This document shows positions 36,308 through 44,852 of a DNA stretch of 64,000 nt, one piece after another. The notes beneath the pieces were generated by a model that worked only from the letters and a program-made list of their open reading frames with translations, did not search any database and was not told where the DNA came from. Position numbers and translations under genes: made by a program. The stretch comes from Sphingobacterium sp. UBA2700. Lineage in GTDB: Bacteria > Bacteroidota > Bacteroidia > Sphingobacteriales > Sphingobacteriaceae. The stretch covers positions 95,411 to 159,410 of the forward strand of contig DELI01000005.1 of the NCBI GenBank assembly GCA_002354335.1, given 5' to 3'. Position 1 is the first letter of the stretch, and each line of letters begins with the position of its first letter.

Positions 36308-37156
36308 ATGAGTGCAGATATAAACAAGCTTGAACAAACAGCTTCTCAAGTAAGAAGAGACATTGTTCGCATGGTACATGCATGTCAATCAGGACACCCA
36401 GGGGGATCTTTAGGTTGTACAGATTATTTTGTGGCATTGTACTTCCACGCGATGAAACATGACCCTTCATTCAACATGGATGGCATTGGTGAGGATTTAT
36501 TCTTCTTATCAAATGGGCACATTTCTCCGGTATTTTACAGTACGTTGGCGAGAGCTGGATACTTCCCGGTTAGCGAATTAGCGACTTTCCGTAAGATTGA
36601 TTCACGTCTTCAAGGACACCCTACTACACATGAACACCTTCCAGGAATTCGTGTTGCATCAGGTTCATTAGGACAGGGACTATCTGTAGCGATCGGTGCT
36701 GCTCAAGCGAAGAAGTTGAATAAAGACAACAGCTTAGTTTATGTCTTGATGGGTGACGGTGAGTTGCAAGAAGGACAAGTTTGGGAAGCAGCATTGTATG
36801 CTCCTCACAACAAAATGGACAACATCATCGCAGCAGTTGACTACAACAATGCGCAGATTGATGGTTCTACAGACGCGGTTCTTTCATTAGGCAACCTACG
36901 TGCAAAATGGGAAGCTTTTGGATGGGACGTGTTAGAAGTTGAGAAAGGTAATGATATGGCATCTGTTGTTGCTGGTTTAGATGAGGCTAAGTCTCGCACT
37001 GGAAAAGGTAAACCAGTAATTATCTTATTGCATACGGAAATGGGTAATGGTGTTGATTTCATGATGGGATCACATAAATGGCATGGTGTTGCTCCGAACG
37101 ATGAGCAATTAGCAAGCGCATTGAACCAAATCCCTGCAACAATTGGTGATTATTAA
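36308..37156 (+). CDS. Transketolase, N-terminal (TPP-binding) subunit
   Basis: A 282-residue half-transketolase. It holds the thiamine-diphosphate binding part: SGHPGGSLGCTDYFVALYF near the N-terminus and GDGELQEGQVWEAALYA with the following DYNNAQIDG (GDG...NN motif). Together with the next gene it would form a complete enzyme moving two-carbon units in the non-oxidative pentose phosphate pathway. Split transketolases are frequent in Bacteroidetes and archaea. TACCTTTA at 36267-36274 may be a -7 element. DXS is a possible alternative, but the length and split fit transketolase. Confidence 0.93.
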   Translation: MSADINKLEQTASQVRRDIVRMVHACQSGHPGGSLGCTDYFVALYFHAMKHDPSFNMDGIGEDLFFLSNGHISPVFYSTLARAGYFPVSELATFRKIDSRLQGHPTTHEHLPGIRVASGSLGQGLSVAIGAAQAKKLNKDNSLVYVLMGDGELQEGQVWEAALYAPHNKMDNIIAAVDYNNAQIDGSTDAVLSLGNLRAKWEAFGWDVLEVEKGNDMASVVAGLDEAKSRTGKGKPVIILLHTEMGNGVDFMMGSHKWHGVAPNDEQLASALNQIPATIGDY

Positions 37157-37211
37157 GATAACATTTGTTAGACTTTAAATGGCTTTGCCATTCTGAACGA
37201 GACTTCAAAAA

Positions 37212-38165
37212 ATGAAAAAATATACATATACAGAATCAAAAGATACACGCTCAGGTTTCGGTGCTGGCTTATTAGAAGCTGGTCAACAAAACGAAAACGT
37301 CGTAGCGTTATGTGCTGACTTGATCGGTTCATTGAAAATGAACGACTTTATAAAAGCTTATCCTGAGCGTTTCTTCCAAATTGGAATCGCGGAAGCAAAC
37401 ATGATGGGTATTGCTGCTGGTTTAACCATCGGTGGAAAGATCCCTTTTACAGGAACTTTTGCTAACTTCTCTACAGGTCGTGTTTATGACCAAATCCGTC
37501 AATCGATCGCCTACTCAGGTAAGAATGTGAAGATTTGTGCATCTCACGCTGGATTAACGCTAGGGGAAGATGGTGCCACTCACCAAATCTTAGAAGACAT
37601 CGGCTTAATGAAGATGTTGCCAGGTATGACAGTTATCAATCCTTGTGATTATAACCAAACAAAAGCAGCTACAATTGCGTTAGTAGACCATGAGGGACCA
37701 GCATATTTGCGTTTCGGTCGTCCTGTTGTTCCTAACTTCACACCTGCGGATCAGAAATTCGAGATCGGTAAAGCTGTGATGTTGAACGAAGGTACAGACG
37801 TAACGATTATTGCTACTGGCCACTTAGTATGGGAAGCGATCCAAGCTGGTGAGGAATTGGAAAAAGCAGGCATTAGCGCTGAGATTATCAATATCCACAC
37901 GATTAAGCCTCTAGATGCAGAAGCTATCTTGAAATCTGTGGCAAAAACGAAATGTGTAGTTACCGCCGAAGAACACAACCGCTTAGGTGGTTTAGGCGAC
38001 AGCGTAGCACAGGTATTAGCGAAAGAACTTCCTACTCCTCAAGAGTATGTTGCGGTTGACGATAGCTTCGGCGAGTCGGGAACACCAGCTCAGTTGATGG
38101 AGAAATATGGTTTAACAGCTGCAGACATCGTTAAAGCAGCGAATAAAGTAATTAGCAGAAAATAA
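37212..38165 (+). CDS. Transketolase, C-terminal subunit
   Basis: A 317-residue half-transketolase with the pyrimidine-binding domain (about 1-170; LIGSLKMNDFIKAYPERFFQIGIAEANMMGIAAGL, containing the catalytic glutamate region) and the C-terminal transketolase domain (about 185-310, HTIKPLDAEAILKS and EEHNRLGGLGD). It follows the N-terminal subunit by 55 bp, so both are surely co-transcribed. The next gene, an ECF sigma factor, starts only 6 bp after its stop. Confidence 0.93.
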   Translation: MKKYTYTESKDTRSGFGAGLLEAGQQNENVVALCADLIGSLKMNDFIKAYPERFFQIGIAEANMMGIAAGLTIGGKIPFTGTFANFSTGRVYDQIRQSIAYSGKNVKICASHAGLTLGEDGATHQILEDIGLMKMLPGMTVINPCDYNQTKAATIALVDHEGPAYLRFGRPVVPNFTPADQKFEIGKAVMLNEGTDVTIIATGHLVWEAIQAGEELEKAGISAEIINIHTIKPLDAEAILKSVAKTKCVVTAEEHNRLGGLGDSVAQVLAKELPTPQEYVAVDDSFGESGTPAQLMEKYGLTAADIVKAANKVISRK

Positions 38166-38171
38166 TCCAAT

Positions 38172-38717
38172 ATGGAAGATTCCCTGATCATTGCGAAGTT
38201 CGCCGATGAGAAGACTCGTGAGGAAGCATTTCGCGAGTTATTAAAAAAGTACCAGCAGAAGATCTATTGGCATGTTAGAAGAATGGTTATTGACCATGAC
38301 GATGCCGATGATGTTGTGCAGGATATCTTTATTAAGGTTTGGCGTAATCTCGAAAAGTTCAGAGAGGACTCGCAGCTATATACTTGGTTATATAGAATTG
38401 CGACGAATGAATGCATTACTTTCTTAAATAAGAAAAAACAAAAGCAGAATGTTTCATTGGATGATGAAACATCTGCTTATCTTTCGGATACTTTAGCAGA
38501 CGGATCTTACTTCAACGGCGACCGCGCGCAACAGAAGTTGCAGGAAGCCTTGTTGACACTTCCGGATAAGCAACGTTTGGTCTTCAATATGAAGTATTTT
38601 GAAGACATGAAATACGACGAAATATCTGAAGTATTAGGCACAAGTGTCGGCGCCCTAAAAGCGTCCTATCATTTGGCCGTTAAGAAGATAGAGAACTTTT
38701 TTGCCAAGAATGATTAA
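38172..38717 (+). CDS. ECF-type RNA polymerase sigma factor
   Basis: A 181-residue sigma-70 family protein. Region 2 is YWHVRRMVIDHDDADDVVQDIFIKVW (split by a normal loop), followed by SQLYTWLYRIATNECITFLNKKK. Region 4 is LLTLPDKQRLVFNMKYFEDMKYDEISEVLG. All conserved blocks of ECF factors are present. It sits between transketolase (6 bp) and a membrane protein with six repeats (34 bp), which is the probable anti-sigma partner. Being within 6 bp of transketolase suggests it can be made by read-through from the metabolic genes. Confidence 0.92.
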   Translation: MEDSLIIAKFADEKTREEAFRELLKKYQQKIYWHVRRMVIDHDDADDVVQDIFIKVWRNLEKFREDSQLYTWLYRIATNECITFLNKKKQKQNVSLDDETSAYLSDTLADGSYFNGDRAQQKLQEALLTLPDKQRLVFNMKYFEDMKYDEISEVLGTSVGALKASYHLAVKKIENFFAKND

Positions 38718-38751
38718 ACCTTTGGCGCAAAAACGATTCTATTAGTGTACT

Positions 38752-39696
38752 ATGAAAGAAAACAACACATATTACGACAACATGGAAGGCAATAACTTAC
38801 CTGATTCGTTGCGTGTTAACCCTTTCATTGTACCCGACAATTATTTCAATGAACAAACCAACAGGCTATTGTTCTTAGCAAAATTGGATCGTACAAGCAA
38901 GGATCAACGTGCTGGCTTCGATGTTCCCGAAAGTTATTTCGGAGAATTGAGCGAACAGATTATGTCGCAAGTTAAGATTGACCAGTTTCAGCAACATGAA
39001 GGTTTTGAAGTTCCGGCGAATTACTTCGCAGACTTAAATGATTACATCATGCAGCAGGTACAAATCGACCAATTGCAAGAAGAACAATTTGAAGTTCCTG
39101 AAGGCTATTTTGCAAACTTGAGCGATTCTATTATGGCGAAAGTTGCCGAAGAGAATCTTCAAGAGCAAATTCAAGAAAGTGGGTTTGAAGTTCCAGATCA
39201 ATATTTTGAAACTTCTGCTGATCAGATTATGGCATCCATTGCCGTTGATGATTTGAAATCTAAAGTTCAAACGGACGGATTTACCGTTCCGAATGGATAC
39301 TTCGACAAATTAACGGAGTCGATATTAGATCAAGCGGAAGATAAGAAAGTTATTCAAATGCCACAGGCTACTCCTGTGACTGAGCGCAAGAAAAGCAGAC
39401 CGGTTATTTGGATAGGTGCAGCCGCAGCTGCATGTGTTGCAGCATTTGTTGGTGTTTCTACTTATAATAGCGATCCTAACAATGTAAACTCTGCAGCAAC
39501 TGTAGCAAATGCACAACAAGTTTCCTTAGATGAAATTCCTGAGGATGAAATCATTAGCTATTTGGCTAGTCATTCGGATGGCACGGATTTAGCATATTAT
39601 GCAGAGTACATCTATGAGCCGGAGGAATCAGCAGCTATTGGTAGTCAAATTGATGACAAAGATTTAGAAGAATACTTAAATTATAATACATTATAA
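38752..39696 (+). CDS. Membrane protein with six GFxVPxxYF repeats, probable anti-sigma partner
   Basis: A 314-residue bitopic protein of no family I can name with certainty. The cytoplasmic part holds six copies of a ~30-residue unit whose core is [GP]FxVPxxYF followed by a helical xxLxxxIMxxV. The cores begin at about 24, 55, 84, 112, 144 and 176. One membrane helix is at about 218-237 (VIWIGAAAAACVAAFVGVS), after a basic patch RKKSR. The periplasmic remainder is acidic. Position straight after an ECF sigma gene and this topology (cytoplasm-TM-periplasm) make it a candidate anti-sigma factor. The stop TAA and the next ATG share a base (TAATG). Confidence 0.75.
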   Translation: MKENNTYYDNMEGNNLPDSLRVNPFIVPDNYFNEQTNRLLFLAKLDRTSKDQRAGFDVPESYFGELSEQIMSQVKIDQFQQHEGFEVPANYFADLNDYIMQQVQIDQLQEEQFEVPEGYFANLSDSIMAKVAEENLQEQIQESGFEVPDQYFETSADQIMASIAVDDLKSKVQTDGFTVPNGYFDKLTESILDQAEDKKVIQMPQATPVTERKKSRPVIWIGAAAAACVAAFVGVSTYNSDPNNVNSAATVANAQQVSLDEIPEDEIISYLASHSDGTDLAYYAEYIYEPEESAAIGSQIDDKDLEEYLNYNTL

Positions 39697-40133
39697 TGCT
39701 TCGTTTGAAACATATTATTACGACATTCTGTTTGGCTTGCTTATTTTGTTTTGGAGCAAATGGACAATCACGTCAAGATAGATTTGAAGCGATAGAGAAT
39801 CAAAAATCTGCATTCATTAGCAAACAGTTACGATTGACTCCTGCGGAGGCTCAACAATTTTTCCCGATTTACAATCAGTATACGAAGGAAATTAGAGATG
39901 TAAAATCGCAGAAGAGTCGTGGTGGCGATCGCAGACAGGGTGGCTCTAATTCTTTTAGACCTGGAAATGACGCTATATCCTTCGATGCGAAAGAAGTCGA
40001 AATCAAGAAAAACTATAGATCCCGCTTTGCGGAAGTAATCGGGCAATCCCGAGCTTCGCAGTTCTTCTCTGTAGAACAAGAGTTTATCGAATTACTCTAC
40101 AAAGAGCTGAAAGGCAGGAATCACAGAAATTAA
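39696..40133 (+). CDS. Small secreted helical protein (CpxP/Spy-like context)
   Basis: A 145-residue exported protein with a signal peptide (1-23, ending FGANGQ). The mature part is charged and helical, with LTPAEAQQFFPIYNQYTKEIRD (split) resembling the LTxxQ-like helices of periplasmic sensor/chaperones, and a Gly/Arg/Ser-rich insert (about 75-95). It is coupled to the six-repeat membrane protein (1-bp overlap), so sigma factor, membrane partner and secreted protein form one signalling-type operon. Function is inferred by context; no catalytic motif is visible. Confidence 0.7.
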   Translation: MLRLKHIITTFCLACLFCFGANGQSRQDRFEAIENQKSAFISKQLRLTPAEAQQFFPIYNQYTKEIRDVKSQKSRGGDRRQGGSNSFRPGNDAISFDAKEVEIKKNYRSRFAEVIGQSRASQFFSVEQEFIELLYKELKGRNHRN

Positions 40134-40137
40134 CGAA

Positions 40138-40167
40138 AAGAAGCTCTTTACTTAGAGCTTCTTTTTT
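40138..40167 (+). terminator. Terminator of the transketolase-ECF operon
   Basis: AAGAAGCTCT (40138-40147) pairs perfectly with AGAGCTTCTT (40154-40163), 6-nt loop, followed by T residues. Confidence 0.9.
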
Positions 40168-40265
40168 CTTATGGGGTTTACTATTATAAAACCCTCCAGA
40201 ATTTTCATTATTGACTCTACTTTAATGGAAGTTTGAAATTAATTGTTATTGAATAATACCCAACC

Positions 40266-41453
40266 ATGATTAGCAATAGAGAACTATTTTTACAAAATAC
40301 CGCGCAGACATCTGAATCCCCAAGACTTATTGAAGTAGAACGTGCTGAAGGCATTTACCTTTATGGACCAAACGGTAAATCCTATATGGACTTAGTTTCA
40401 GGATTTAACGTAAGCAATATCGGTCATCGCCACCCCAAAGTGTTGGAAGCAATTCAGAATCAGCTTCAAAAGTTTATGCACGTAACGGTATATGGCGAAT
40501 TTGTGCAAGCACCGCAGGTGCAATTTGCGACAGATATATTAAGTGTTTTACCAGATAGCTTTGGATCGGTTTATTTAACGAACTCGGGTGCTGAAGCGGT
40601 CGAAGGCTCAATGAAGATCGCAAAGAAATTTACCGGTCGACAGGAAATTATTGCAGCAAAGAAAGCTTACCACGGTAGTACACAAGGCGCATTGAGCTTA
40701 ATCGGAAATGAGGATTACAGAAAAGCATACGCTCCACTCCTGCCCGGTATTTCGTTTATACAATACAATCATTTGCCCGACCTAGACAAGATCAGCGATA
40801 AGACCGCAGCTGTAGTGGTTGAAGCGATACAAGGCGAAGCAGGTGTCCGCGTTCCTGACAAAGCCTACATGCAGGCGTTGCGTAAGAAATGCGATGATAC
40901 TGGCGCTCTTCTGATTTTTGATGAAATACAAACTGGTTTCGGTCGCACGGGGAAACTCTTTGCTTTTGAGCATTTCGACATCGTTCCGGATATCCTGATG
41001 CTGGCAAAAGGTATCGGCGGGGGTATGCCGCTGGGTGCTTTCGTAGCCCGAAAAGAAGTGATGGACGTAATCAAAGCCAATCCAATGCTTGGCCATATTA
41101 CCACCTTTGGTGGTCATCCTGTATCCTGTGCTGCTGCGAAAGCGTCTTTGGAGGTCATTAAACAGGAAAAACTTGTGGAGCAGGTCGATACTAAAGCGAC
41201 ATTGTTTCGTAATGAACTTGACATCCCTCAAATCAAGGAAATCCGTGGATTGGGCTTGATGATGTGTTTGCAGTTGGAAAATTTTGAACAGGTATATGCG
41301 GTCAGTAACTACTGCGCAGAACAGGGATTGATCATCGACTGGTATCTACATTGTGAAACGGCCCTTCGTGTTGCACCTCCACTAACAATTACTGAGGAAG
41401 AGATAAAAGCGGCGTGTAAAATTATTCGTGAAGGGATTGCCAAATTTTGCTAG
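40266..41453 (+). CDS. Class III pyridoxal-phosphate aminotransferase
   Basis: A 395-residue class III aminotransferase, the fold of acetylornithine, GABA and related omega-transaminases. PLP-site features are in order: SGAEAVEGSMKIAKKF, KKAYHGSTQG, the Asp of LLIFDEIQTGFGRTG and the Schiff-base lysine K248 in LMLAKGIGGGMPLGAF. No arg genes are nearby, so an ArgD role is not supported; the donor and acceptor are unknown. It starts ahead of an SGNH hydrolase by 42 bp on the same strand, and that gene ends in a terminator, so they are probably one transcript. Confidence 0.9.
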   Translation: MISNRELFLQNTAQTSESPRLIEVERAEGIYLYGPNGKSYMDLVSGFNVSNIGHRHPKVLEAIQNQLQKFMHVTVYGEFVQAPQVQFATDILSVLPDSFGSVYLTNSGAEAVEGSMKIAKKFTGRQEIIAAKKAYHGSTQGALSLIGNEDYRKAYAPLLPGISFIQYNHLPDLDKISDKTAAVVVEAIQGEAGVRVPDKAYMQALRKKCDDTGALLIFDEIQTGFGRTGKLFAFEHFDIVPDILMLAKGIGGGMPLGAFVARKEVMDVIKANPMLGHITTFGGHPVSCAAAKASLEVIKQEKLVEQVDTKATLFRNELDIPQIKEIRGLGLMMCLQLENFEQVYAVSNYCAEQGLIIDWYLHCETALRVAPPLTITEEEIKAACKIIREGIAKFC

Positions 41454-41495
41454 TTTCCTTATCTTGTATAGGAATAATCAACCTATCCAAAGACC

Positions 41496-42257
41496 ATGAA
41501 TTCAAGAAGAGATTTTTTAAAGAAAAGTATATTGACTGTGGGGACTACAGCCATGGGCAGCGCATTGTTGCATGCCGAGGATTTTTCATCTGCAAAACCT
41601 AAGGTTGGTATCAGCATTAACCAGAACGATGTGATTCTCTTTCAGGGGGATTCCATTACGGATGCGGGCCGGAAGAAAGATAACCTGAATCCGAATGAAA
41701 TGAATGCCTTTGGTGGCGGATATGCGATGCTTGCTGCAGGCGTATTGTTGAACAAATTTGCAAGCAAGAACATCAAGATTTACAACCGTGGTATTTCCGG
41801 AAACCGCGTTCCTGATTTATTGAATCGGTGGCAAGCCGACTGCATCGATTTAAAATCCAATATTGTATCTATCCTGATCGGTGTCAATGATTTTTGGAGA
41901 ACCAAAGATCGTGGTGCTATCAATACCCCAGAGCAATATAAAGGACAATATAAAGAGCTGTTGGACAAAACCCTAACCGCGCTGCCAAACGTGAAATTGA
42001 TTATCGGCGAACCCTTCGGATTAAAGGATGTGAAACATATCAACGATAGTTGGTATCCTGAATTTCCGAAATACCAACAAGCAGCACGCGACATCGCAAA
42101 AGAATATAAAACGGCGTTTATTCCTTATCAGGATATCTTCGATAAAGCATTAAAAGCCAATACCGGTGCCTACTGGACTACCGATGGGGTGCACACCTCT
42201 TGGGCTGGAGCCAACCTAATGGCAGAAAGCTGGCTATCACAAATCAAAATCGGATAG
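41496..42257 (+). CDS. SGNH/GDSL-family hydrolase with twin-arginine-type signal
   Basis: A 253-residue esterase/lipase-like protein. The N-terminus MNSRRDFLKKSILTVGTTA is a classic Tat-type signal (SRRxFLK). The SGNH blocks are LFQGDSITDAG (catalytic Ser), YNRGISGNRVPD (Gly), ILIGVNDFWR (Asn) and TDGVHTSWAG (Asp/His). Substrate is likely an acyl or acetyl ester of a carbohydrate, as for related secreted enzymes, but this is inference. A tatA gene is present in this window, though elsewhere. Confidence 0.9.
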   Translation: MNSRRDFLKKSILTVGTTAMGSALLHAEDFSSAKPKVGISINQNDVILFQGDSITDAGRKKDNLNPNEMNAFGGGYAMLAAGVLLNKFASKNIKIYNRGISGNRVPDLLNRWQADCIDLKSNIVSILIGVNDFWRTKDRGAINTPEQYKGQYKELLDKTLTALPNVKLIIGEPFGLKDVKHINDSWYPEFPKYQQAARDIAKEYKTAFIPYQDIFDKALKANTGAYWTTDGVHTSWAGANLMAESWLSQIKIG

Positions 42258-42280
42258 TATTTCAGAGTTGAAGTAAAAAG

Positions 42281-42313
42281 AAAGTGCCGCCCTTAACGGG
42301 CGACACTTTTTTT
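42281..42313 (+). terminator. Terminator after the SGNH hydrolase gene
   Basis: AAAGTGCCGCCC (42281-42292) pairs with GGGCGACACTTT around TTAA, with one mismatched pair, and is followed by seven T. Confidence 0.9.
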
Positions 42314-42418
42314 AAACAACACGCATTATGTAAGGATAATCTAAATTTTTTCTAAAAACGTCTGTTTTGAAAAACCAACAAGAATTTCCATCCTTTTTGA
42401 TGTTTATGTAGAGAGTTC

Positions 42419-44086
42419 TTATTTCGCAGTTGGGATATCTCTAATACATCTAATAGGAACCCTATCGTCGCGGGAAAAATATGGATCCTTCAACCGATAA
42501 TAAAGCATATCCTGTGAATTGCCGCTTACATCGTCCACAATCATCGGCATATGTACTTGCCAATTTACATTGCCAGGGACAACACCTTGTGTTCCGTCGA
42601 TCGCCATATAGAAAGCATCTTTGTCGTTAAAATTATGCGTTGCATTATCTACCGAAATATTGTTGACAACAATATTTCGCTTGCGCCCTGTTTTATAGAA
42701 CCTTAGTTCGGTTGCCTCTCCACTGCCTTGTTTCACACCGTTGAAATAAATATACGCAAAGCCGGTTTTCGCACCATTCGGTTGGCCACCATTAAAGTTA
42801 CCTTCTTCTCCTGCATTATTGATAACCTTAAAATTACCTAGAGCGGCGAAATCTGCTAAAGTTGGCATCCGCCAATCACTGCCGGCAACCAAACGACAAG
42901 GATCTTGTATTACATTGGGAATTTTTGGCGCCTTCGCTTCCATTCCTACAAAATAATCGTCCGGCACGTTCATCGCCGGCAACAAAGGAGTTTCCGCTGA
43001 TGCAAAATTCCAATAATCGGATGCGTGGTATGCATAGCCACTCTCTTCGGGCAAACTGCGGATAAAATAAACGCCATCCACATAAGCTAAGTTACCACTT
43101 GCCCATACATTCCCCCCTACAACGACTCCGTTAGGCTGTATAGTGAGGGTCAACTGATATTTTACACCAGGTCTTATCGTCAGGTCGGTGATGTTTGCCA
43201 AGTCTGTACGAATCGGACCATTATTCAATGCAATTTCCAATATCTTCAATTCTAATTGCGCGCTCTCCGCGTTGCTTAACATTAAAGGCGAGCTTGTCAC
43301 TGAAGACAGATTCAAAGTAGGAAAACTAAACATCACAGGCGATGGTGTATTCGGATGCGTTAAACTGCCATCGTTAAGAGCAATGTCTACTGTTGGCTCT
43401 CCAGTGATGCTTGCTTTCAATGCGCTGATCACCCCGAGTTCAGAAGCAGCATCCAATGTAATCGTGATGTTGCTAAAGCGGTGCTTAAAAACTAAATTCA
43501 ATAAATTCTGTCCTCCCTTTACCGTCATTTCTTTGTTCATATAAAGAAAGTCAGTACTAGTCGAAATATTTGAGAGGCTGATTTTGTCCGATGAAATGTG
43601 CGGCACTTCAGGAATTGCTGAAGTATTGTTAAAGGAGTATGCTATAAATCGATAGGTACCTGGTTCGAGTTCAAATCCCTGCGTATTCGTCGCTTCTCCC
43701 ACAATAAACTCTTGTTGATCAACATAGCTATTGTCCATGTTAAATATAAGAATCCGATAACGAACTCCTTTTTCAACCGGATTGACCACGTTGCTTCTAG
43801 TAGATCTCCCCTGTGCTTTTAGCTCAGTACCAATGGGCTTTAATGAAACCACTAAATTGTAGTCTCGGTTGAAGGATACTTCTTTTACCTGTTCGGATAA
43901 GCCTGGCAGTAGCATATCCGTCCCCCCTCTAAAATTGTTGGTTTGCTCGGTTTGAGAAACTTGCACGGCGCTAATTTTAACCAGGGCCGCTCCACCTTTG
44001 CCCTGCAGATCTTTCTTACATGCGTAAGTCGAAAGTAAAGATCCTACAATAATAACGAAACTAAAGATTCGCTTAAATGTCTTCAT
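42419..44086 (-). CDS. Fimbrillin-like surface lipoprotein
   Basis: A 555-residue lipoprotein: signal with lipobox ending at Cys23 (LLSTYACKK). The middle (about 100-330) is beta-rich and resembles fimbrillin-type two-domain Bacteroidetes surface proteins (YRILIFNMDNSYVDQQEF; FELEPGTYRFIAYSFN). The C-terminal part (about 345-555) contains DYWNFASAETPLLP and GSDWRMPTLADFAALGNF, similar to domains that follow fimbrillin repeats, and ends VPIRCIRD. It may be a pilus subunit or anchor. No second fimbrillin or assembly gene is adjacent. It is a lone gene with a 0.77-kb non-coding region upstream. Confidence 0.65.
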   Translation of the reverse strand: MKTFKRIFSFVIIVGSLLSTYACKKDLQGKGGAALVKISAVQVSQTEQTNNFRGGTDMLLPGLSEQVKEVSFNRDYNLVVSLKPIGTELKAQGRSTRSNVVNPVEKGVRYRILIFNMDNSYVDQQEFIVGEATNTQGFELEPGTYRFIAYSFNNTSAIPEVPHISSDKISLSNISTSTDFLYMNKEMTVKGGQNLLNLVFKHRFSNITITLDAASELGVISALKASITGEPTVDIALNDGSLTHPNTPSPVMFSFPTLNLSSVTSSPLMLSNAESAQLELKILEIALNNGPIRTDLANITDLTIRPGVKYQLTLTIQPNGVVVGGNVWASGNLAYVDGVYFIRSLPEESGYAYHASDYWNFASAETPLLPAMNVPDDYFVGMEAKAPKIPNVIQDPCRLVAGSDWRMPTLADFAALGNFKVINNAGEEGNFNGGQPNGAKTGFAYIYFNGVKQGSGEATELRFYKTGRKRNIVVNNISVDNATHNFNDKDAFYMAIDGTQGVVPGNVNWQVHMPMIVDDVSGNSQDMLYYRLKDPYFSRDDRVPIRCIRDIPTAK

Positions 44087-44378
44087 AAGAGTCGATAATT
44101 TTTTTCCAGAGCAGTATAAAAATCGGGGTCAAAATACATGTATATTGAAATTTTGAACGTGATAAGACGAAGCTAAACGAACAGCAACTCGAAAAAATTA
44201 CTGCCTGCTAGCTTAAAAAATCATATTCTGCTTCTCGCATGTGTTCGGACGCCACGCGACCTATATTGCTTTGTGCAAATATTATACAATTATCCTATTA
44301 AGAAAATGACACATATCACTAATTATTGCGCCGACTTGATGGGCATTCTAAGTCCTAGCACGAAAAGCTAAACAGAAA

Positions 44379-44400
44379 AGGCGGCCAAAAACGACCGCCT
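44379..44400 (-). terminator. Orphan terminator-like hairpin
   Basis: On the minus strand AGGCGGTC pairs with GGCCGCCT (one G-T pair, 6-nt A/T loop), followed by TTTCTGTTT. No gene ends upstream of it on this strand. Confidence 0.5.
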
Positions 44401-44732
44401 CATCGGAACAACATGCAAACATATAAAGTTTAGAAACTAAATCATTTATAACAATATAATTAACCAAGATAACTCATGTAAATGATGATTTTTAAAAATA
44501 TGCGACATGCATGCGCAAGCTAAAACTACGTTAGAACTCGATGAAGAAAAAGAACTAAAAAATAGATTTAAACATATACAAACATGTCGCAATCATGAAT
44601 TATTTGTAACAAATATTAAAGTAATAACCTAATGGGAAAATGACCAATATCATACATTGATGTTACACGAACAAGCATGTAGGTCGATAACTTTAAAAAT
44701 CAATCAGTTAACATGATATAACATTTATAGGG

Positions 44733-44754
44733 AACCATGTAATGATGGTTTTTT
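44733..44754 (+). terminator. Orphan terminator-like hairpin
   Basis: AACCAT (44733-44738) pairs with ATGGTT (44745-44750), followed by a short T run. There is no plus-strand gene upstream within 2 kb. Confidence 0.45.
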
Positions 44755-44799
44755 GTAGGCTGATATCGACAGGACAATATCAATAGTTAATCCTATAAT

Positions 44800-44836
44800 A
44801 AAAAAGGGATCAACATATCTTGTCGACCCCTTTTTT
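44800..44836 (-). terminator. Terminator of rlmI
   Basis: Minus strand GGGGTCGACA (44821-44830) and TGTTGATCCC (44806-44815) pair along ten positions, two of them G-T, followed by six T. Confidence 0.88.
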
Positions 44837-44852
44837 ATACTAATATTTTCTC

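Larger units (their letters stand above)
44087..44799. other. Gene-free AT-rich stretch with two orphan hairpins
   Basis: About 0.7 kb between the fimbrillin-like gene (minus) and the rlmI terminator. No frame looks coding on either strand. Two terminator-like hairpins are present, at 44379-44400 (minus strand) and 44733-44754 (plus strand), neither downstream of a recognised gene. No clear TTG-N20-TAnnTTTG promoter was found, so a small RNA is possible but unproven. Confidence 0.5.

Noticed and set aside
40266..41453. Acetylornithine aminotransferase (argD)
   Set aside because: Fold and motifs fit class III in general, but no arg genes are nearby and specificity residues cannot be judged here.
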